From: Mauremys mutica
Lineage: Eukaryota > Chordata > Testudines > Geoemydidae
Length of the DNA stretch: 64,000 bases
Direction: 5' to 3'
Assembly (NCBI RefSeq): GCF_020497125.1
Contig: NC_059089.1
Location: 27,756,782-27,820,781, forward strand
Shown here: positions 48,360 through 61,300 of the stretch, piece after piece
Layout: the number at the start of each line of letters is the position of its first letter
Position numbering within the stretch: the first letter of the stretch is position 1
Position numbers and translations under genes: made by a program
Notes under the pieces: model-generated
Database searches by the model: none
The model's input: only the letters and a program-made list of their open reading frames with translations
Told to the model about the DNA's origin: nothing

Positions 48360-48955
48360 GGGCAGTTCACCCCACACCTCACTCAAAGGGCCTCAGGTAG
48401 TTTGGAAGGAGCTAATTCACCAAGTGGGCTGCAGCTGGGGGAGAATTAGGCTGGAGAGACAAGTGCTAATGGACTCAAGTGAGCAGGTGCAGGCTGGGCT
48501 GCTACAAAGCTGGGAAGCTGAGAGCAGAAGGGGCTGCAGTCACGGCCTGGCAGTTGGGAGCTGGAGTTGGAACCCTGAGAGGCACAGGAAGGAGTAGAGG
48601 GAACTACCAGCTTGGTCTGGGAGTAAACAGATGGTGCTGGCTGGAAGCTCCCTGTGCTGGAACCCTGGTAGGAGGCGAGCCCAGGTTCCCCTACCTGCCA
48701 CTGGGAAGGGGGCGTCGTCTTCCATTAGAGGAGGGCCTGGAAAGACAGACGGACAGTTGGTCTGGGGGGACTTTGCTGCCCCAAAGGGGAAACATGGATA
48801 CTAACCTGGCCGGAGGGCCGAGCCGCAAAGAGGAAGCGTGCTGAGTCCCAGAGAGCCAGGGGGCTGTGGCAAGGGGAGGGGAGGTCAGATCGGGATGGAG
48901 CTAATCCCTAGGGCAGCCAGGAGCAGGTGCCCTAGAGGTGAATGAACCCCATGAC
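48360..48955 (+). repeat. GC- and purine-rich block, LTR-like texture
   Basis: Sequence rich in gctgggag, agctggagt and gagaggcac motifs, similar in texture to 37298-37875. Open frames in several phases result from low stop density. No termini or target duplication were found. Confidence 0.25.
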
Positions 48956-51900
48956 ACACCTCTACAGGTATCCGAGCACTGTGCTTTACATAAATGATGA
49001 ATTGTTTAATACTACAGTGCCCCGGTGTCAGAAATCGTGTATCCCTAGTGCCTTTGCCTGACATCTGTGTACACAAATCTATTGGTCTTTCAGGGTGCGC
49101 CAGGGGCGTCCAGTGGCTCAGAGCTGGGATACTATGAAAAACCTACATCTTAGGCATGACAGTGCAGAGGATTCAAGGGGAAATGAAAACACATTTTGGT
49201 GGATAAAGCATCGGCTCCTGGGTGAAATTCACCCCGTGCAGAGAGCCAGCCTGGGGATGCACACCAGGGGCGTTCCACTTAAGCCCCCTTAGCTCTTCTA
49301 GCAAGCCTAAAAAGTTGCATCTTAGGATTTAAGTAGGACTCTAGGCGTTCCTAGCTCTTGCCCTGGCCCTCTGCACAGGGGTGACAGGTTCCTGTTTGCT
49401 CAGGAAGGTAAAATATAGGTCCACATGCATTACTAATAACGCCTGCTTTGCACTCTTGGCATTGCACACTTATGACTCACCGTGCCGTGCAGCATTTGCT
49501 AAAGATGCAATCAGTGAAAGCAAAGTGGAGACGGATGTGAAACCCTGGACGGCAGCAGCGCTCTTTTGCAACCATTTCATTATTTTGTACTGTTTCTCAC
49601 ATCTCTAAGTCATAAATATTCCGATTTTCAGTTTTAACGGCAGCTGGGAAACTTCCTTCCAAATTGTTTTGTTTGTCAGGATAAAGTTCAAATTTTCAGT
49701 CAAAAACCTTCTCTCCCTGACTCTTAATAGTTACTGGCCAACAAATGAAAGAGGGGGAAAGGGAGTGAATTACATGACCTGTCTCTTTTTGTTTATTAAG
49801 AACTTCTTTCCAGCATCTGAATCTTACGGAAATATGGTTTCAATTTTCTCTTTGAATTGTGGATCAAGAAATGTTGCCAATACATATTTTTCTCTGTCAA
49901 AATTTCATTTAATCTGGAGTCTGTAGATGTCTTGAGAGCCATGTCTCCTCACAGGGTTATTACGGTGTGTGCCGGTTGTCATGTTAGCTTTAAATTGGAA
50001 TCACATTTGTTCCAGAAGGAGGTGTCGTTATGGGCTCTTTAGCAGAAACAGGCTTAAAGAGAGATTATTTGCACCGTCCTCCAGCGTGACCACCTGAAGA
50101 AGGTCAGAGAAGAGTAACGAGGTCACCCAGGTTGTAGTTCATGGAAATTGCGACAGCTTTGTCTGACTTCTCAGTTACTTGCTGCAGTGACTGTCCCGCC
50201 GACTGCCTGCTGGGTTGGAAGTTTTGCCATTAGCCTATAAAATGTTTAACGAGTTAGAAATTCCTGCTGCAGTTCATGTTTCAGCACCTTGCTTTCTTCT
50301 CCAAGATAGATGAGCTGAAGCAGCCATTAACTCCATCGAATATCCAGCAGTCCCCACCGCCCTTCAGCAAAGAGTCCAAAGGAAACGTAGGAGAGCTCGA
50401 GAGGTGTAGAAAGGTGCCCATCTCCCGCTGCAAGACGAGTCTGACCTTTCTCAAACTGAATATACTGGAATGAGACCAAGAGATCCATTCAAGCCTTCAG
50501 GACAGCTGAGTTGTCTAATACAATGCATGTGTACACGGGCCCTTGACTCCTCCCACAGTGCCCTCGTGTCATCGTCCGAGAGCTCACTGTCAGTGCTCCT
50601 CGGGGATACAGTCTCCATGGCTGATAGAAGCAGCTGGGCCTATTTGGCCTCATCTCTCCTATATGACACAACACTTTGTACCTACTCTACAGAAGCAGGA
50701 ACTTTTCATTGTATGGGTGTTTCCCATTTATGGCTGGAGCTAGACTTGTACGTTAGGGTCCCAATAGCAAGGTGCTGAACGTGTTTGCTGAGCTCTCTGC
50801 CTCCATTCCATACAACTTACTTTTCAGGAGGGCTCGAGGTCATATTGCTATATCCTGCCACTGCCGTAGCCCTTCACTTCAGTGCGAAGGGTCCTGGAAA
50901 CCAGTGTAAGGACGTAGACTGCAGTGTCTGCGTGAAGCTGTACAGCCAGTCTGTGCTCCTGGGTTGTCAGCCTGCAGTAAGGAATAGACCTCCAAAAGTC
51001 GGGGAAATAAACGCCTTCTGCTGGATGCTTGTTAGCAAACACTTTTGATGTGGTGTCTAAAGCTAATATCAGCTGCCTCTTCCCTCCCTCATGCAGACGT
51101 GACTGTCCCTGTGTGTGCGTTTGTCCCACACCTAGGGCCTGCTAAAGGGTAATGGATACATCTGACTTTTGCAGCTGGAAGCGTTTGACCACACTTCTGT
51201 ATTTCAGCCCTGATGTGAACACGATGGCCTTGTGCTGTTTCTGGTCATGCATGACTCTCATACAAATTCCTCCATAAAGCTGCTGAATAGACTGGCAGAG
51301 ATGAACGGCTAGCCAAGGACATGGTAATTTTGGATTTATTCAGCCTGTGATTTTTTTTAAAGTTTGATGGAAACTACAGTATTTTAAAAGGTGACAAGTG
51401 TCCCTCTGCTCCTCAGAGCTCCGGTACCAGGCCATGCCACGGAGCAATTTGGAGTAAATTAGGTCACTGAGACAGTATCATATGCTATGCTATAAACCAG
51501 TGATGACACAGCTTGTACTGTACTCTCTGCAGCTGACCCACTGTCCTGTGTGCCCTGTGGAAAACCCAGACAGAAAAATAGACTCCTGCCTGGCCACAGC
51601 TTTCTGTCATTACTAGCTACAGACTGATGTAGCACTGAATGCTTTATCCAAAACAAATGCAGCAGCTACAGCTACGGCAATTTATTTTCCCCTGTTGTTA
51701 TGAATTTTCTCACTGCATTATAGTGTCTCAATACATTGCTCTGGCCAAGCACTTCCACTCTTGTATGTGGAACTCTGAGCATTCTCCTAGCAGCTTGGGT
51801 TTAGCCTTTCAAAGGATTACCCTTCCCCCATCTAAGTGGGAACAAAGAGGGAAGAACTGACTCATGCTCTCTTCCAATTCCCTAAAAAGAGCAGTCACTG

Positions 51901-54900
51901 ATGGAGTTTGAGTGCTGGAAATTATCCACAGGAACTTGGCATATGAACCCGTCAGACAAATATTGTAATCAACTGATTTATTTCAGGCAGTGCATCAACA
52001 ACTCGTACCATTTTCTGTCTCTTAACGCCCCCCAGCCAAGCCCAACATGATGGAAAGAACAAAGCCATCAGTCCGACTGAAACACAATAGCAGTGTAAAG
52101 GTTGCTAGGGAAGTAGGTGATCTTTGCCTCGCCTCCTCCACTATGCGCACAGACATAACAAAGTGGTACCTCGCACTACATTTTTGGTCTTACCTGCATT
52201 AGGAACTGGTGCGTGGGGGTAGCAACACCAATATGGCCACACTGATACAAGCCCCCCATGTATACACACTGCACTGGTGTAAATCAGGACTTGCACTGGT
52301 CCGCTTACCCTAGTTTGAAACAGCAATCACTTGCACTACTGCAGCTACAACCATGCAAAAATTCCTAGTGGGGGGAAGCCGTTTGATCATGCCACCTAGC
52401 ACAGTGGCTAGGCATAGAGAGAGGCACTTGCACAAATAAGACCCACCCGTGGAGTTTTATTTGCTGGTGGGAGAAGGCTTAAAGACACCTCTTTGCATTG
52501 CCAACTCTGAACATGGATGACAACAGACTGGACCACGTGATGATATAGCTGCAGATACCCACTTAATGGTCAATTAGCTGCTAATCACCAGTCCATATCC
52601 TTCTCTTCTTTGTGCTGACATCTAATCTATGAGGGCTCTTAATAGAGTGATACAGAAAAACTCGGTGAGTTCTCTGGGCCCAAGAAAGCAGAGTGGTGAG
52701 TTGGCCTGGCAGACAGAGCCACAATACGACATTCATCCAAGCTCTGTCTCTGCAGAGATTTTTTGCCTGCTGTAGCTGCACAAGCCGCCGAGCAGATGCA
52801 CTGCACTGGCCTGGAAAGGGGCTCGCACTTGTACAGCGTCCCCAGTTGGTAAGCAGGGCGTTTGCACAGCACAGAGACCCCAGTGCCAGCATGCTGCACA
52901 GCAAGGCCCCGAGAACCCTGTGCGGCTGGACGTGGTGGTGTTGAAAGCTCTAGGAAGATGCCGCTCCTTGGTGAATGCAATGCCTCAGCAATGTTACAAG
53001 GCCCCTCAGCTCCAGCATGGCTCTTAATCGTGTTCTGAATTGTTTGTCAGTTCAGCTGCAAGTTGTTTTTCTTATCTTTAATCTCTCTTTGGTAAGTTTT
53101 TAACTAAAAAAAGTTAACCCGCCAAAAAATTGTGTCCCGTACCAATTTTGCTTTGACTCTTGGTCCCTGGTGGAGCTTTATCTGTCAGCTCTGCCCAGAC
53201 AAACTTTGCCTTCCATTCAGCTCCTCTCTGAAGCATCCCCAGGTTAATCCAAGAGCCTAAGAGAATCTCAGATTCCAAACAATCAGTAGCTGGCGGCCTA
53301 TGTTCTTGGCAGGGCAAGTGTGGGAAAGGGAACCGGGGAGGACATATGGAGTTCTTTTTGATAAAACACAACATCTGACCTTTGCAGTGGTTCCTCCTAT
53401 CCAGACCACAGGAACACAGACATACACGTAGATGTGAGCTACAGTATGTGAATATGGATCTGAAATTAAGGGGTTGCTTGGATTCAGAGTTTTGGTTTGA
53501 GTCTCTCTCTCTGATTTAGATGTGAGTTTTACATGATACAACTATACAGACCGCTCAGATTTTAGAAAAAGTAACATTTTTTGTGATATTTCTCTGTACT
53601 AATTTTGTAAAAATTTAAATTTTTATTATGTCAGAGGAAGGAAGGAGCTTAGATACCTTTGAGGATCAGGCCCAGAACTCCTAATAACTGGTTAGCTGAG
53701 CAAGCTTTGGGTGAGTTAAAGCTGTGACCAATACATAGCTAACTGCTGATGAAAATAGTGCAAGCCTGCTTACGACTTCTAGAAATGCACCTTTAAACGA
53801 CTTCCCTGTTTAATAGCACTGGAGAAATCTGTATTTATGGGAAAGGCTAGTTCAAGATCCCTTCAGTGTCTAGTGCTAATTAATTCTTCTATCTTGATGT
53901 GGTCCATAGTGTAATTGCAGTTAGAAAATTAAACAGCAACGGCTACTGCTCACAGCTTCCTTGGCCACTCACTCAGACCACATCATTGAGGGTATTTATA
54001 CTGCCCAAATGTCTACGTTTAGAGTGAAGAATGGACCAATATTGCAACAGCACCGGGAGGCTGGTTACTGAGCCTGCTCCGCTGTCAGCAAATCATTAGC
54101 TACCAAGTATCCCTGGTATCGGGGTTTGGGGGTTCTTTTCGTTTTAGGAAAATAAAGAACGTCTGGTGGCGGCTAGTTACAGGGCTAATGCATATTTCTA
54201 ATTAGGGCTGACTCACCGGCATCGGGCTGCCTTAAGTGATTAAGCTCCAGGAGACAAGTGAATATCCAGGTGCACTATCAGGTGGAGAGAGAAGATGATT
54301 GATACGTGAGCAGAGTGCATTAAAGCTGTTCCCTTCATGTTGCTTATTAGTAAAATTTCTCCTACCTCATTCAGTTTCTTCCGCACTGTCTGTACAAAGG
54401 TGATTCTCTTCATAAAGCCATCTCTCCCACTGACCACATTGCTTTCAAGTAACTGACACTCACATTTTAAAGAGAAATTGACAAAGGCTGCATTAGATGA
54501 AATGTCTAATGTGGCAGCAATTTGCAAAGTATGGCTTCTAAAAGAGACTCTTCCATCTGCAGAGATTCAAAGATTCCAAAGTGACCTAGAAAGCAGTAAT
54601 GCTGGAAGCGACAGTGGCCAGCAAATCAGACATGCGTTTTCAATGGAATATGGAGAGGGGAGGAAGAGCAGTGTAGTTCAGAGCTCCATATGCAGAGGTG
54701 ACATCACAGAGCAGGGAGGTCAGAGCAGGGCTTGGAGCTAGTGCATTTCAGTTCTGGGCACTTCAGTATTGGAAAGATATTGACAAGCTGGAGGGATTTC
54801 AGAGAAGAGAAAAAACAACCAAACAAACTACACAGTTGAAAGGACCAGCCTACGTAAAATGATGGGAAAACGACTCTGCTGTGTGCTTCCTGGTGTTGGC

Positions 54901-55700
54901 CGGGACCAGGCAAGGAAGTACCAGGAAAAGCAAATACCAACACTTTATAGGTGACTACAGTGAAGCATTTATTGGCAAGGAAAGAAAAAGGGATGTCCTG
55001 CCTATGAACTTCCACTATAATACCCAGGTCTCCCTAAAGCAATCAGCTCTGGGAAAGTCCTGCAACAACTGAGTGTCCTTCCCAGCAGAGTCCTTAGTCA
55101 CTGCACTAGTCACTCCTCGGAGGACTTGCTTTTTCCCTGTTCGGGTGGTGAAATCAGAATTCCCACTCCCCGTCCCCATGTCAGTGCCAGGCTTTGCAGC
55201 ATGACAGGTCACTCTTGACATTTCCAGTCAGAGAGGGATGTGGCCCAGCTGTACTGACCCTCCCGGACATGCCAGTACCATGCTGTGCCCCAGGACAGTG
55301 GTCTTAGAGCTCTAGGTACTAACTCTTGCCACATTTGGAGTTTTACTGGGAGCCCCAGCTCCTGGAGGCACGGGGTTTGGTGAGAATCCCAGTTTTCATT
55401 TTAAAAGACTTTTCTAGTCCTCATGGTTACAAAGAAAAGCTCGAGAGTGTGACTGGAGTGCCCCAGAACAGCCTAGGGAGCAGACAGCAAAGACAAAGAG
55501 CTCAAACCGTTCTATGGATTCTGGGGCCTGGCTCATGCTTTTTTGAATGTTTGGCGTTGGCAATGCTGGTAACCTCTGGAACCAAGCAGAGAGGCCGAGT
55601 CTGCAGAAGGCAAGTTACTTTTTAGTGTTAAATGGAGGAAATTGACACACGCCTTGCTTCCAAGACTGTGGGTGACTCTTTGGCCTTTGCCTATCTGGAC
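48956..55700. other. Intergenic sequence, no gene seen
   Basis: Single-copy-looking sequence with small open frames in many phases and no known domain. The frame at 50276-50473 and the minus-strand frame at 54240-54527 were considered and not accepted as exons. Some AT-rich stretches (53560-53660, 54240-54490) show no repeat signature. Confidence 0.5.
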
Positions 55701-55714
55701 ACGGTACAGGTAGC

Positions 55715-56842
55715 AGTTTTAGACCGAGCTGGATGAGCAAGCGTCTCAGAGGGGTGATTAAGAAAAAACAGAAAGCCTACAAGGAGTGGAAAATGGGAGG
55801 GATCAGCAAAGAAACCTACCTTATTGAGGTCAGAGGGTGTAGGGAAGCAGTGAGAAAGGCAAAGATCCGGGTGGAGATGGACCTAGCGAAGGGGATTAAA
55901 ACCAATAGCAAAAGGTTTTTTAGCCATATAAATAGGAAGAAAACCAAGAAGAAAGAAGTGGGACCGCTTAAAACTTTAGACGGAGTGGAGATTAGGGATT
56001 ATCTTGGCATGGCACAATATCTAAACGAATATTTTGCCTCGGTCTTTAATGAGGCTAATGAAGGGCTAAGGAATAGTGGTAGAGGGACTGATGGGAATGA
56101 AGATATGGGGGTAGACATTACGGTATCTGAGGTAGAAGCCAAACTTGAACAGCTTAACGGAAGTAAATCGGGGGGACCGGATAATCTTCATCCTAGAATA
56201 TTAAGGGAATTGGCGAGTGAAATTGCAAGCCCCATTAGCGATGATTTTTAATAAATCTCTAAACTCGGGGATTGTACCGTTCGACTGGAGATTAGCTAAT
56301 ATAGTTTCTATATTCAAGAAGGGGAAAAAAAGTGACCCGGGTAACTACAGGCCTGTTAGTTTAACATCTGTAGTATGCAAAGTCATGGAAAAAATTATAA
56401 AGGAGAGAGTGGTTACGGACCTTGAGGCCGATGGCAGCTGGGACAAATTACAGCATGGTTTTACGAAAGGTAGATCATGTCAAACCAACCTGATCTCCTT
56501 CTTTGAGAAAGTAACAAATTTTTTAGACAAGGGAAATGCGGTGGACCTAATATATCTTGATTTCAGTAAGGCGTTTGATACGGTACCGCATGAGGAATTA
56601 CTGGTTAAATTGGGAAAGATGGGGATCGAAATGAAAATCCAGAAGTGGATAAGGAGCTGGTTAAAGGGGAGACTGCAGAGGGTCGTATTGAAGGGTGATC
56701 TGTCGGGTTGGAGGGGGGTTACCAGTGGAGTTCCTCAAGGTTCGGTTTTGGGTCCGATTTTATTTAATCTATTTATCGCTGACCTCGGAACCAAAAGTAG
56801 GAGTGGGCTGATAAAGTTTGCAGATGACACCAAGTTGGGAGG
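55715..56842 (+). pseudogene. CR1 ORF2, reverse transcriptase part (broken)
   Basis: From RPSWMSK (about 55721) the frame runs through KKKQKAYKEWKMGG, a pre-RT region, to about 56230, where a net one-base shift breaks it; the old frame stops at a TAA at about 56250. The shifted frame carries the reverse transcriptase: [18 protein letters not shown] (motif A, 56553-56579), [21 protein letters not shown] (motif B region, in two overlapping parts) and FADD (motif C, 56817-56828). These supply the metal-binding aspartates in LINE reverse transcriptases. The LTR sits 14 bases after FADD. The frameshift and the insertion make the copy inactive. It belongs to the CR1 clade as judged from motif wording and its 3' tail. 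Confidence 0.92.
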
Positions 56843-57186
56843 TGTGGGAACTTGGCAGATGGGTATGTGAGAAGCTGAAGTGTTTAGGCTTCAAGGACGG
56901 GCTAATTAGGCTGTGAACTGTGTAGTGAGATGCTGGCCTTGGGCTGGTTCTCATCTGCCAGTAGGCAGTAAACAGGATAATAAATCAGAAAGTTGTACAG
57001 GATGACAATTACCCTATGAAGTTGTAGCTGTGCCTGTGTGTATCTTATTAACCAATTAGCAATTGCTTGATTGCCTGCCATAATTGTATATAAGAGCATG
57101 CTGGAGAGAAATAAATGACTTTGCTACCAATCACATTGATTGTTGGGCTCTGTCCGTGCCCGCCTGAGAGGCACCGAGACGCAACA
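56843..57186. mobile_element. Solo LTR (344 bp) of an endogenous retrovirus-type element, nested in CR1
   Basis: The insert starts TGTGGGAAC and ends GCAACA (TG...CA) and is flanked by GGGAGG at 56837-56842 and 57187-57192. Removing the insert and one duplication (350 bp) puts the CR1 reading frame back in register. Inside are a CCAAT (57052-57056), a TATATAAG box (57087-57094) and an AATAAA (57110-57115) in + orientation, as in a U3-R-U5 order. No internal viral genes remain, so it is a solo LTR formed by LTR-LTR recombination. A 6-bp duplication fits class II-type retroviruses, though the exact family is not identified. Confidence 0.92.
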
Positions 57187-57970
57187 GGGAGGTATTGCCA
57201 ATTCGGAAAAGGATCGGGATATCCTCCAGGGAGATTTGGATGACCTTGTAAACTGGAGTATTAGTAACAAGATGAAATTCAATAATGAGAAGTGTAAGGT
57301 TATGCATTTAGGGATGACTAATAAGAATTTTAGTTATAAGCTGGGGACGCACCAGTTGGAAGTAACGGAGGAGGAGAAGGACCTAGGATTCCTGGTTGAT
57401 CGTAGGATGACTATGAGTAAGCAATGTGATGTGGCCGTTAAAAAAGCTAATGTGGTCTTGGGATGCATTAGGCGAGGTATTTCTAGTAGAGATAAGGAGG
57501 TGCTAGTCCCGTTATACAAGGCGTTGGTAAGACCTCATTTGGAGTATTGTGTGCAGTTTTGGTCTCCCATGTTTAAGAAGGATGAATTCAAACTGGAACG
57601 AGTACAAAGAAGGGCCACTAGAATGATCCGAGGAATGGAAAGCCTGTTGTATGAAAGGAGACTTGAGGAGCTCGGTTTGTTTTCCTTAACCAAAAGAAGG
57701 ATAAGAGGAGATATGATTGCACTCTTTAAATATATCAGAGGGATAAATACCAGGGAAGGAGAGGAATTATTTCAGCTCAGTGCTAATGTGGACACGAGGA
57801 CAAACGGATATAAATTGTCAGTTAGGAAATTTAGGCTTGAAATTAGACGAAGGTTTCTAACCATCAGAGGAGTGCAATACTGGAACAGCCTACCGAGGGA
57901 AACAGTGGGGGCGAAGGACCTCCATGACTTTAAGATTAAGCTGGATAAGTTTATGGAGGGGATGGTATGA
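57187..57970 (+). pseudogene. CR1 ORF2, C-terminal part after the LTR
   Basis: The frame from about 57190 to the TGA at 57968-57970 continues ORF2 with no stop: DLDDLVNWSISNKMKFNNEK (thumb side of the reverse transcriptase), then KDLGFLVDRRMTM, LVRPHLEYCVQFWSP, RRATRMI and FNSLPRE-like YWNSLPRETVGAK, which are conserved landmarks of the CR1 C-terminal region. An ATG at 57140 lies in the LTR and is not a genuine start. The whole stretch is unbroken for 260 codons, which shows the copy is young. Confidence 0.93.
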
Positions 57971-58390
57971 TAGGATAACGGGTTTAGTCAATAGGTCAAT
58001 AACGTGCCACACTGGTAATTAGTACAAAGGGTCAATGTTGGGATATTGTTAGCCCTTTCCAGAGGGTCTGGCTGGAGAGTCTTGCCCGCATGCTCGGGGT
58101 TCAGCTGATCGCCATATTTGGGGTTGGGAAGGAATTTTCCTCCAGGGTAGATTGGCAGTGGCCCTGGAGGTTTTTCGCCTTCCTCCGAAGCATGGGGCAG
58201 GGGTCGCTTGCTGGTGGATTATCTGCTACTTGAAGTCTCTAAATCACGATCTGGAGCATTCAACAGCAGAGTCAAGGGAGAGAATTAGTTCAGGAATGGG
58301 TGGATCGGCTTCTGTAGCCTGCATCTTGCAGGAGGTCAGACTAGATGATCATAATGGTCCCTTCTGATCTTGAATTCTATGATTCTATGA

Positions 58391-61300
58391 CACCTAGGTC
58401 CATGTCTCATGGAGGAGATAAGTTGTGCATGAAACAAGGTATCGTTATCAGCTGGAAATTCATTTCCTGGTGTCAAGAATGTGAGAACGTTAACCGATAA
58501 ATTAGAAGGCATCTTCTTAAAGAGTTTGCAGCAGTGCCTGGGACATATAGAACTGTCAGTCTCTGTCTGTGGAGGAGGGAGACCTTCCCTAGCTACCGCA
58601 AGAGGTGTTCTCTGAGAGACAGCAATTGCTTAGCAGGAGTTCTCTTTAGAAACAGGCCCGCTCAGGACTCGGCATGATCAGACACTGAAGGCCTCAGCCC
58701 TGTAGAGACTGTTTCCTGCTTGTCAAATGCAAGGTGAGTGTTGTGGGCTCTCAGTGGCTGTGGAGAAAGTCCTTGCCTGTCTCTCTGGCGGGAGACGTGT
58801 CACCAGAGTCCTGGGGAAAAGGCACATGTTACTTGCTTGGGAAACCATGGGGAAAGGGGAGTGGGAATGGGCATTTCATCATTTCTGAGACCAGCTCAAG
58901 TGCTTGTGCAGTTTTCTTGCATATCAGTCACTTTAATTCCGATCCAGCAGGCAAGTGATCTCCAGAGGAGATGAGGGACCTTTCTCCCTGCAGGAGCAGA
59001 CATGTGCAGATAGACACACACAGAAGTCAATGTGCAGGGCCAGCACGCTCCGTCAGCACCTTGCAGCATCGCGCCCAGAGTACAGTTCATGTCAGGTGAA
59101 ATGACCCTGGCATCACTCAAACCCTCTTTTCAGGATTTAAATGGTGCCGCAGGCTGACAAGGGGAAATCGCCCTTGGTTATCAGACACTCTTGTGGTTCT
59201 AGAATGAGGTAGCCCAGCCCAGAGCCAATATGCTGCTGCTCACATGCTCTCTGCCAGGAGGGTGGGGGGTTGGGAAAGCTTCGGAAGAAAGTTGCCCCCA
59301 CTTCCGCTGTAGGTGATCTCCTCGGTCCTTTGTGCTATTAATGCCTGACCTTTCCCCTAGCACTAATGCAAGCTTGTCCTTTCCTGAAGCCTCTCCTGTC
59401 CACATGACGCTGATGCCCCTGCTTCTGTTCATTCCTCAGGGCTTTCCTCATGCCCCGGCACACGTCCTGCTGACCGGAGAGGCTCCAGCCCGCCAGGCCA
59501 TCTGTCATTCACTGCTGTGCTGCTTTCAAACTGGCCTTTGGCCTACTGCCTGCAATGGGACTTTTCCCCCGGTGATGGACAAGTAGCAGCTGCAGGGATT
59601 CCCATGGGTGTACATAGTATCTGTCAAAGACTAAACAATTCAGAATATTTCCTTACGGATGCATGAATATCCCTAGGCTATAAATTAAAGGGGACCATCT
59701 TGAAGGAGGCCTTAATCAAAAGTTAAGAGTTGTAGCCAGTATGTCATAGTTCCTCATTAGATTGCCATTATAATGCTCTGTAATTGGAAAGACGTTAATA
59801 TTGACAGTGTTGTGAAGAATGTCCTGCTTCACCTTGCATGCTCAGAATTGAATAATGGAGCAGATATGATGGATTAGAAAAATTCCCCAGTTAAGGTCCC
59901 TAATGATATAGTTTTACCTGCCCAATTAAGGTGGAGTAGTTGGGAAAAATCTGTCTGCTGACTTTCTCCAGGTGTCCAACTGCTCTGTAATGTGCTGCTG
60001 GTTACGGCATCCTCAGATGTAGAAGATTGCTGGAATTTTATCCTACCTGAAATGTTGTCTCCCTGATTTCCCAGGAGCATAAAGCTGGAAGCTGCTCAGG
60101 GGCGGAAGTGCAGAAGCTGACATTGTACCAGCAAGGCCTGCTCTTCGAAAGACACTGAACCTCACCTATATTTAGTCTTGGGTTGGATTTCAGGACACGA
60201 ACACTCCCTTGACTCTAAACCCCCACATCCAATCCATCTCTTTTTTAAAAATAAAAACAGAATTAATTTTTTTCATAGGAAAAGCAAAGTGGGACTATTT
60301 GAACAGGGAAGGTCAGTGACCACTTTATGAGTTACTTTTATCTGTGACATTTGCTTTGTTTCTATTACTGTGGGATGATGTCAGTACTGCAGTCCCGTGT
60401 CTCTCTGGACAGGAGGTCAGGTTAAATGTGACGGGCTGTCTGGCTAACTAAAGGACATTGGCCTCTAGTTCTGGTGGCTGAATTATTCCTCATTTAGTTA
60501 CTACGTCCAAGTGAAAGACGAAATAGGGCTCGGTGCCCTGTTTCCCACGTCTAATCTCCCTCGAGCTGAACTCTGAGGCGAGGGGCACATCTGGGATGAA
60601 GAAGGAAAGTAATGAAGAACTGTACTAAAACCTTCACGGGCGCCCTTCCGGCCCCAGAGAGAATGCTCGTGTTTGCTGCCCTTTTTGGATTGGTCTCACC
60701 GCTCCGTTCCCTCTGGCCTTTCCTCTGCCCTCCGGGCTTGGCCTGGACATTGTGAATTTTGGGGGAATCTCTCTTCTCTCCAGCAACAGCCTCAAATCCC
60801 CCACTGCAGCAAAAGAACGAGGGAAGCTAAGGTCAGCTGCAGCCACATGGGTGTTTTACTCTCTCAGCCTGTGACTGGTGGATCTGGTTCATTAACCAAA
60901 CCAGAATTGGGGGAGCTTGAGGCTGTCTCTTGGCTGCTCTGGCCAGCAGTGTCAGTGGGATAATACGGATCAAGGGAGCAGACAAGGCGATGAAATAGTG
61001 ACACGACAGACTAGTGTAACTATATGACTAAACAATTGCTGCTTCCCAGCCACGCCTTCCCCTTCCAGCTATCAATCAGTAATCAGCAATTACAATAGCT
61101 GCCTTAGAGAGCACAGCGGATCGGTGCATAAAAAGTATTTGCAAACCCAGAATTCACATATTTTCCCCTTTTTATCGAAGAAGATTCTTTCCATTCAGGC
61201 TAGAAATATCAAACAAGACCAAAATATATTTGTTCTTTTTCTGCAAATCTCTGGGACGTATGGAGAATGTTCTCCAGTGGCCTCAGGTTGACATTCAAGA

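Larger units (their letters stand above)
55700..58390 (+). mobile_element. CR1 LINE, 5'-truncated, split by a solo LTR
   Basis: The element holds the last part of ORF2 and a full 3' end. The 5' limit is approximate; the endonuclease domain is absent. The 3' untranslated part (57971-58390) has 'ggtcagactagatgatcat', 'atggtcccttctgatcttg' and ends with the short direct repeat ATTCTATG ATTCTATG typical of CR1. The coding part has only one frameshift besides the LTR insertion, so this copy is younger than the CR1 remnants at 11.3 and 31.2 kb. Confidence 0.95.

Noticed and set aside
50276..50473. Possible exon (65 codons with a plausible-looking Pro/Ser/Lys protein)
   Set aside because: No clear acceptor/donor pair in frame, no domain, and no neighbouring exon-like segments.
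54240..54527. Minus-strand 95-codon frame
   Set aside because: Looks protein-like in parts but has no known motif and no gene context; could be a conserved non-coding stretch.
57140..57186. ATG start for the CR1 C-terminal frame
   Set aside because: These bases belong to the solo LTR; the CR1 frame resumes only after the 57187-57192 duplication.
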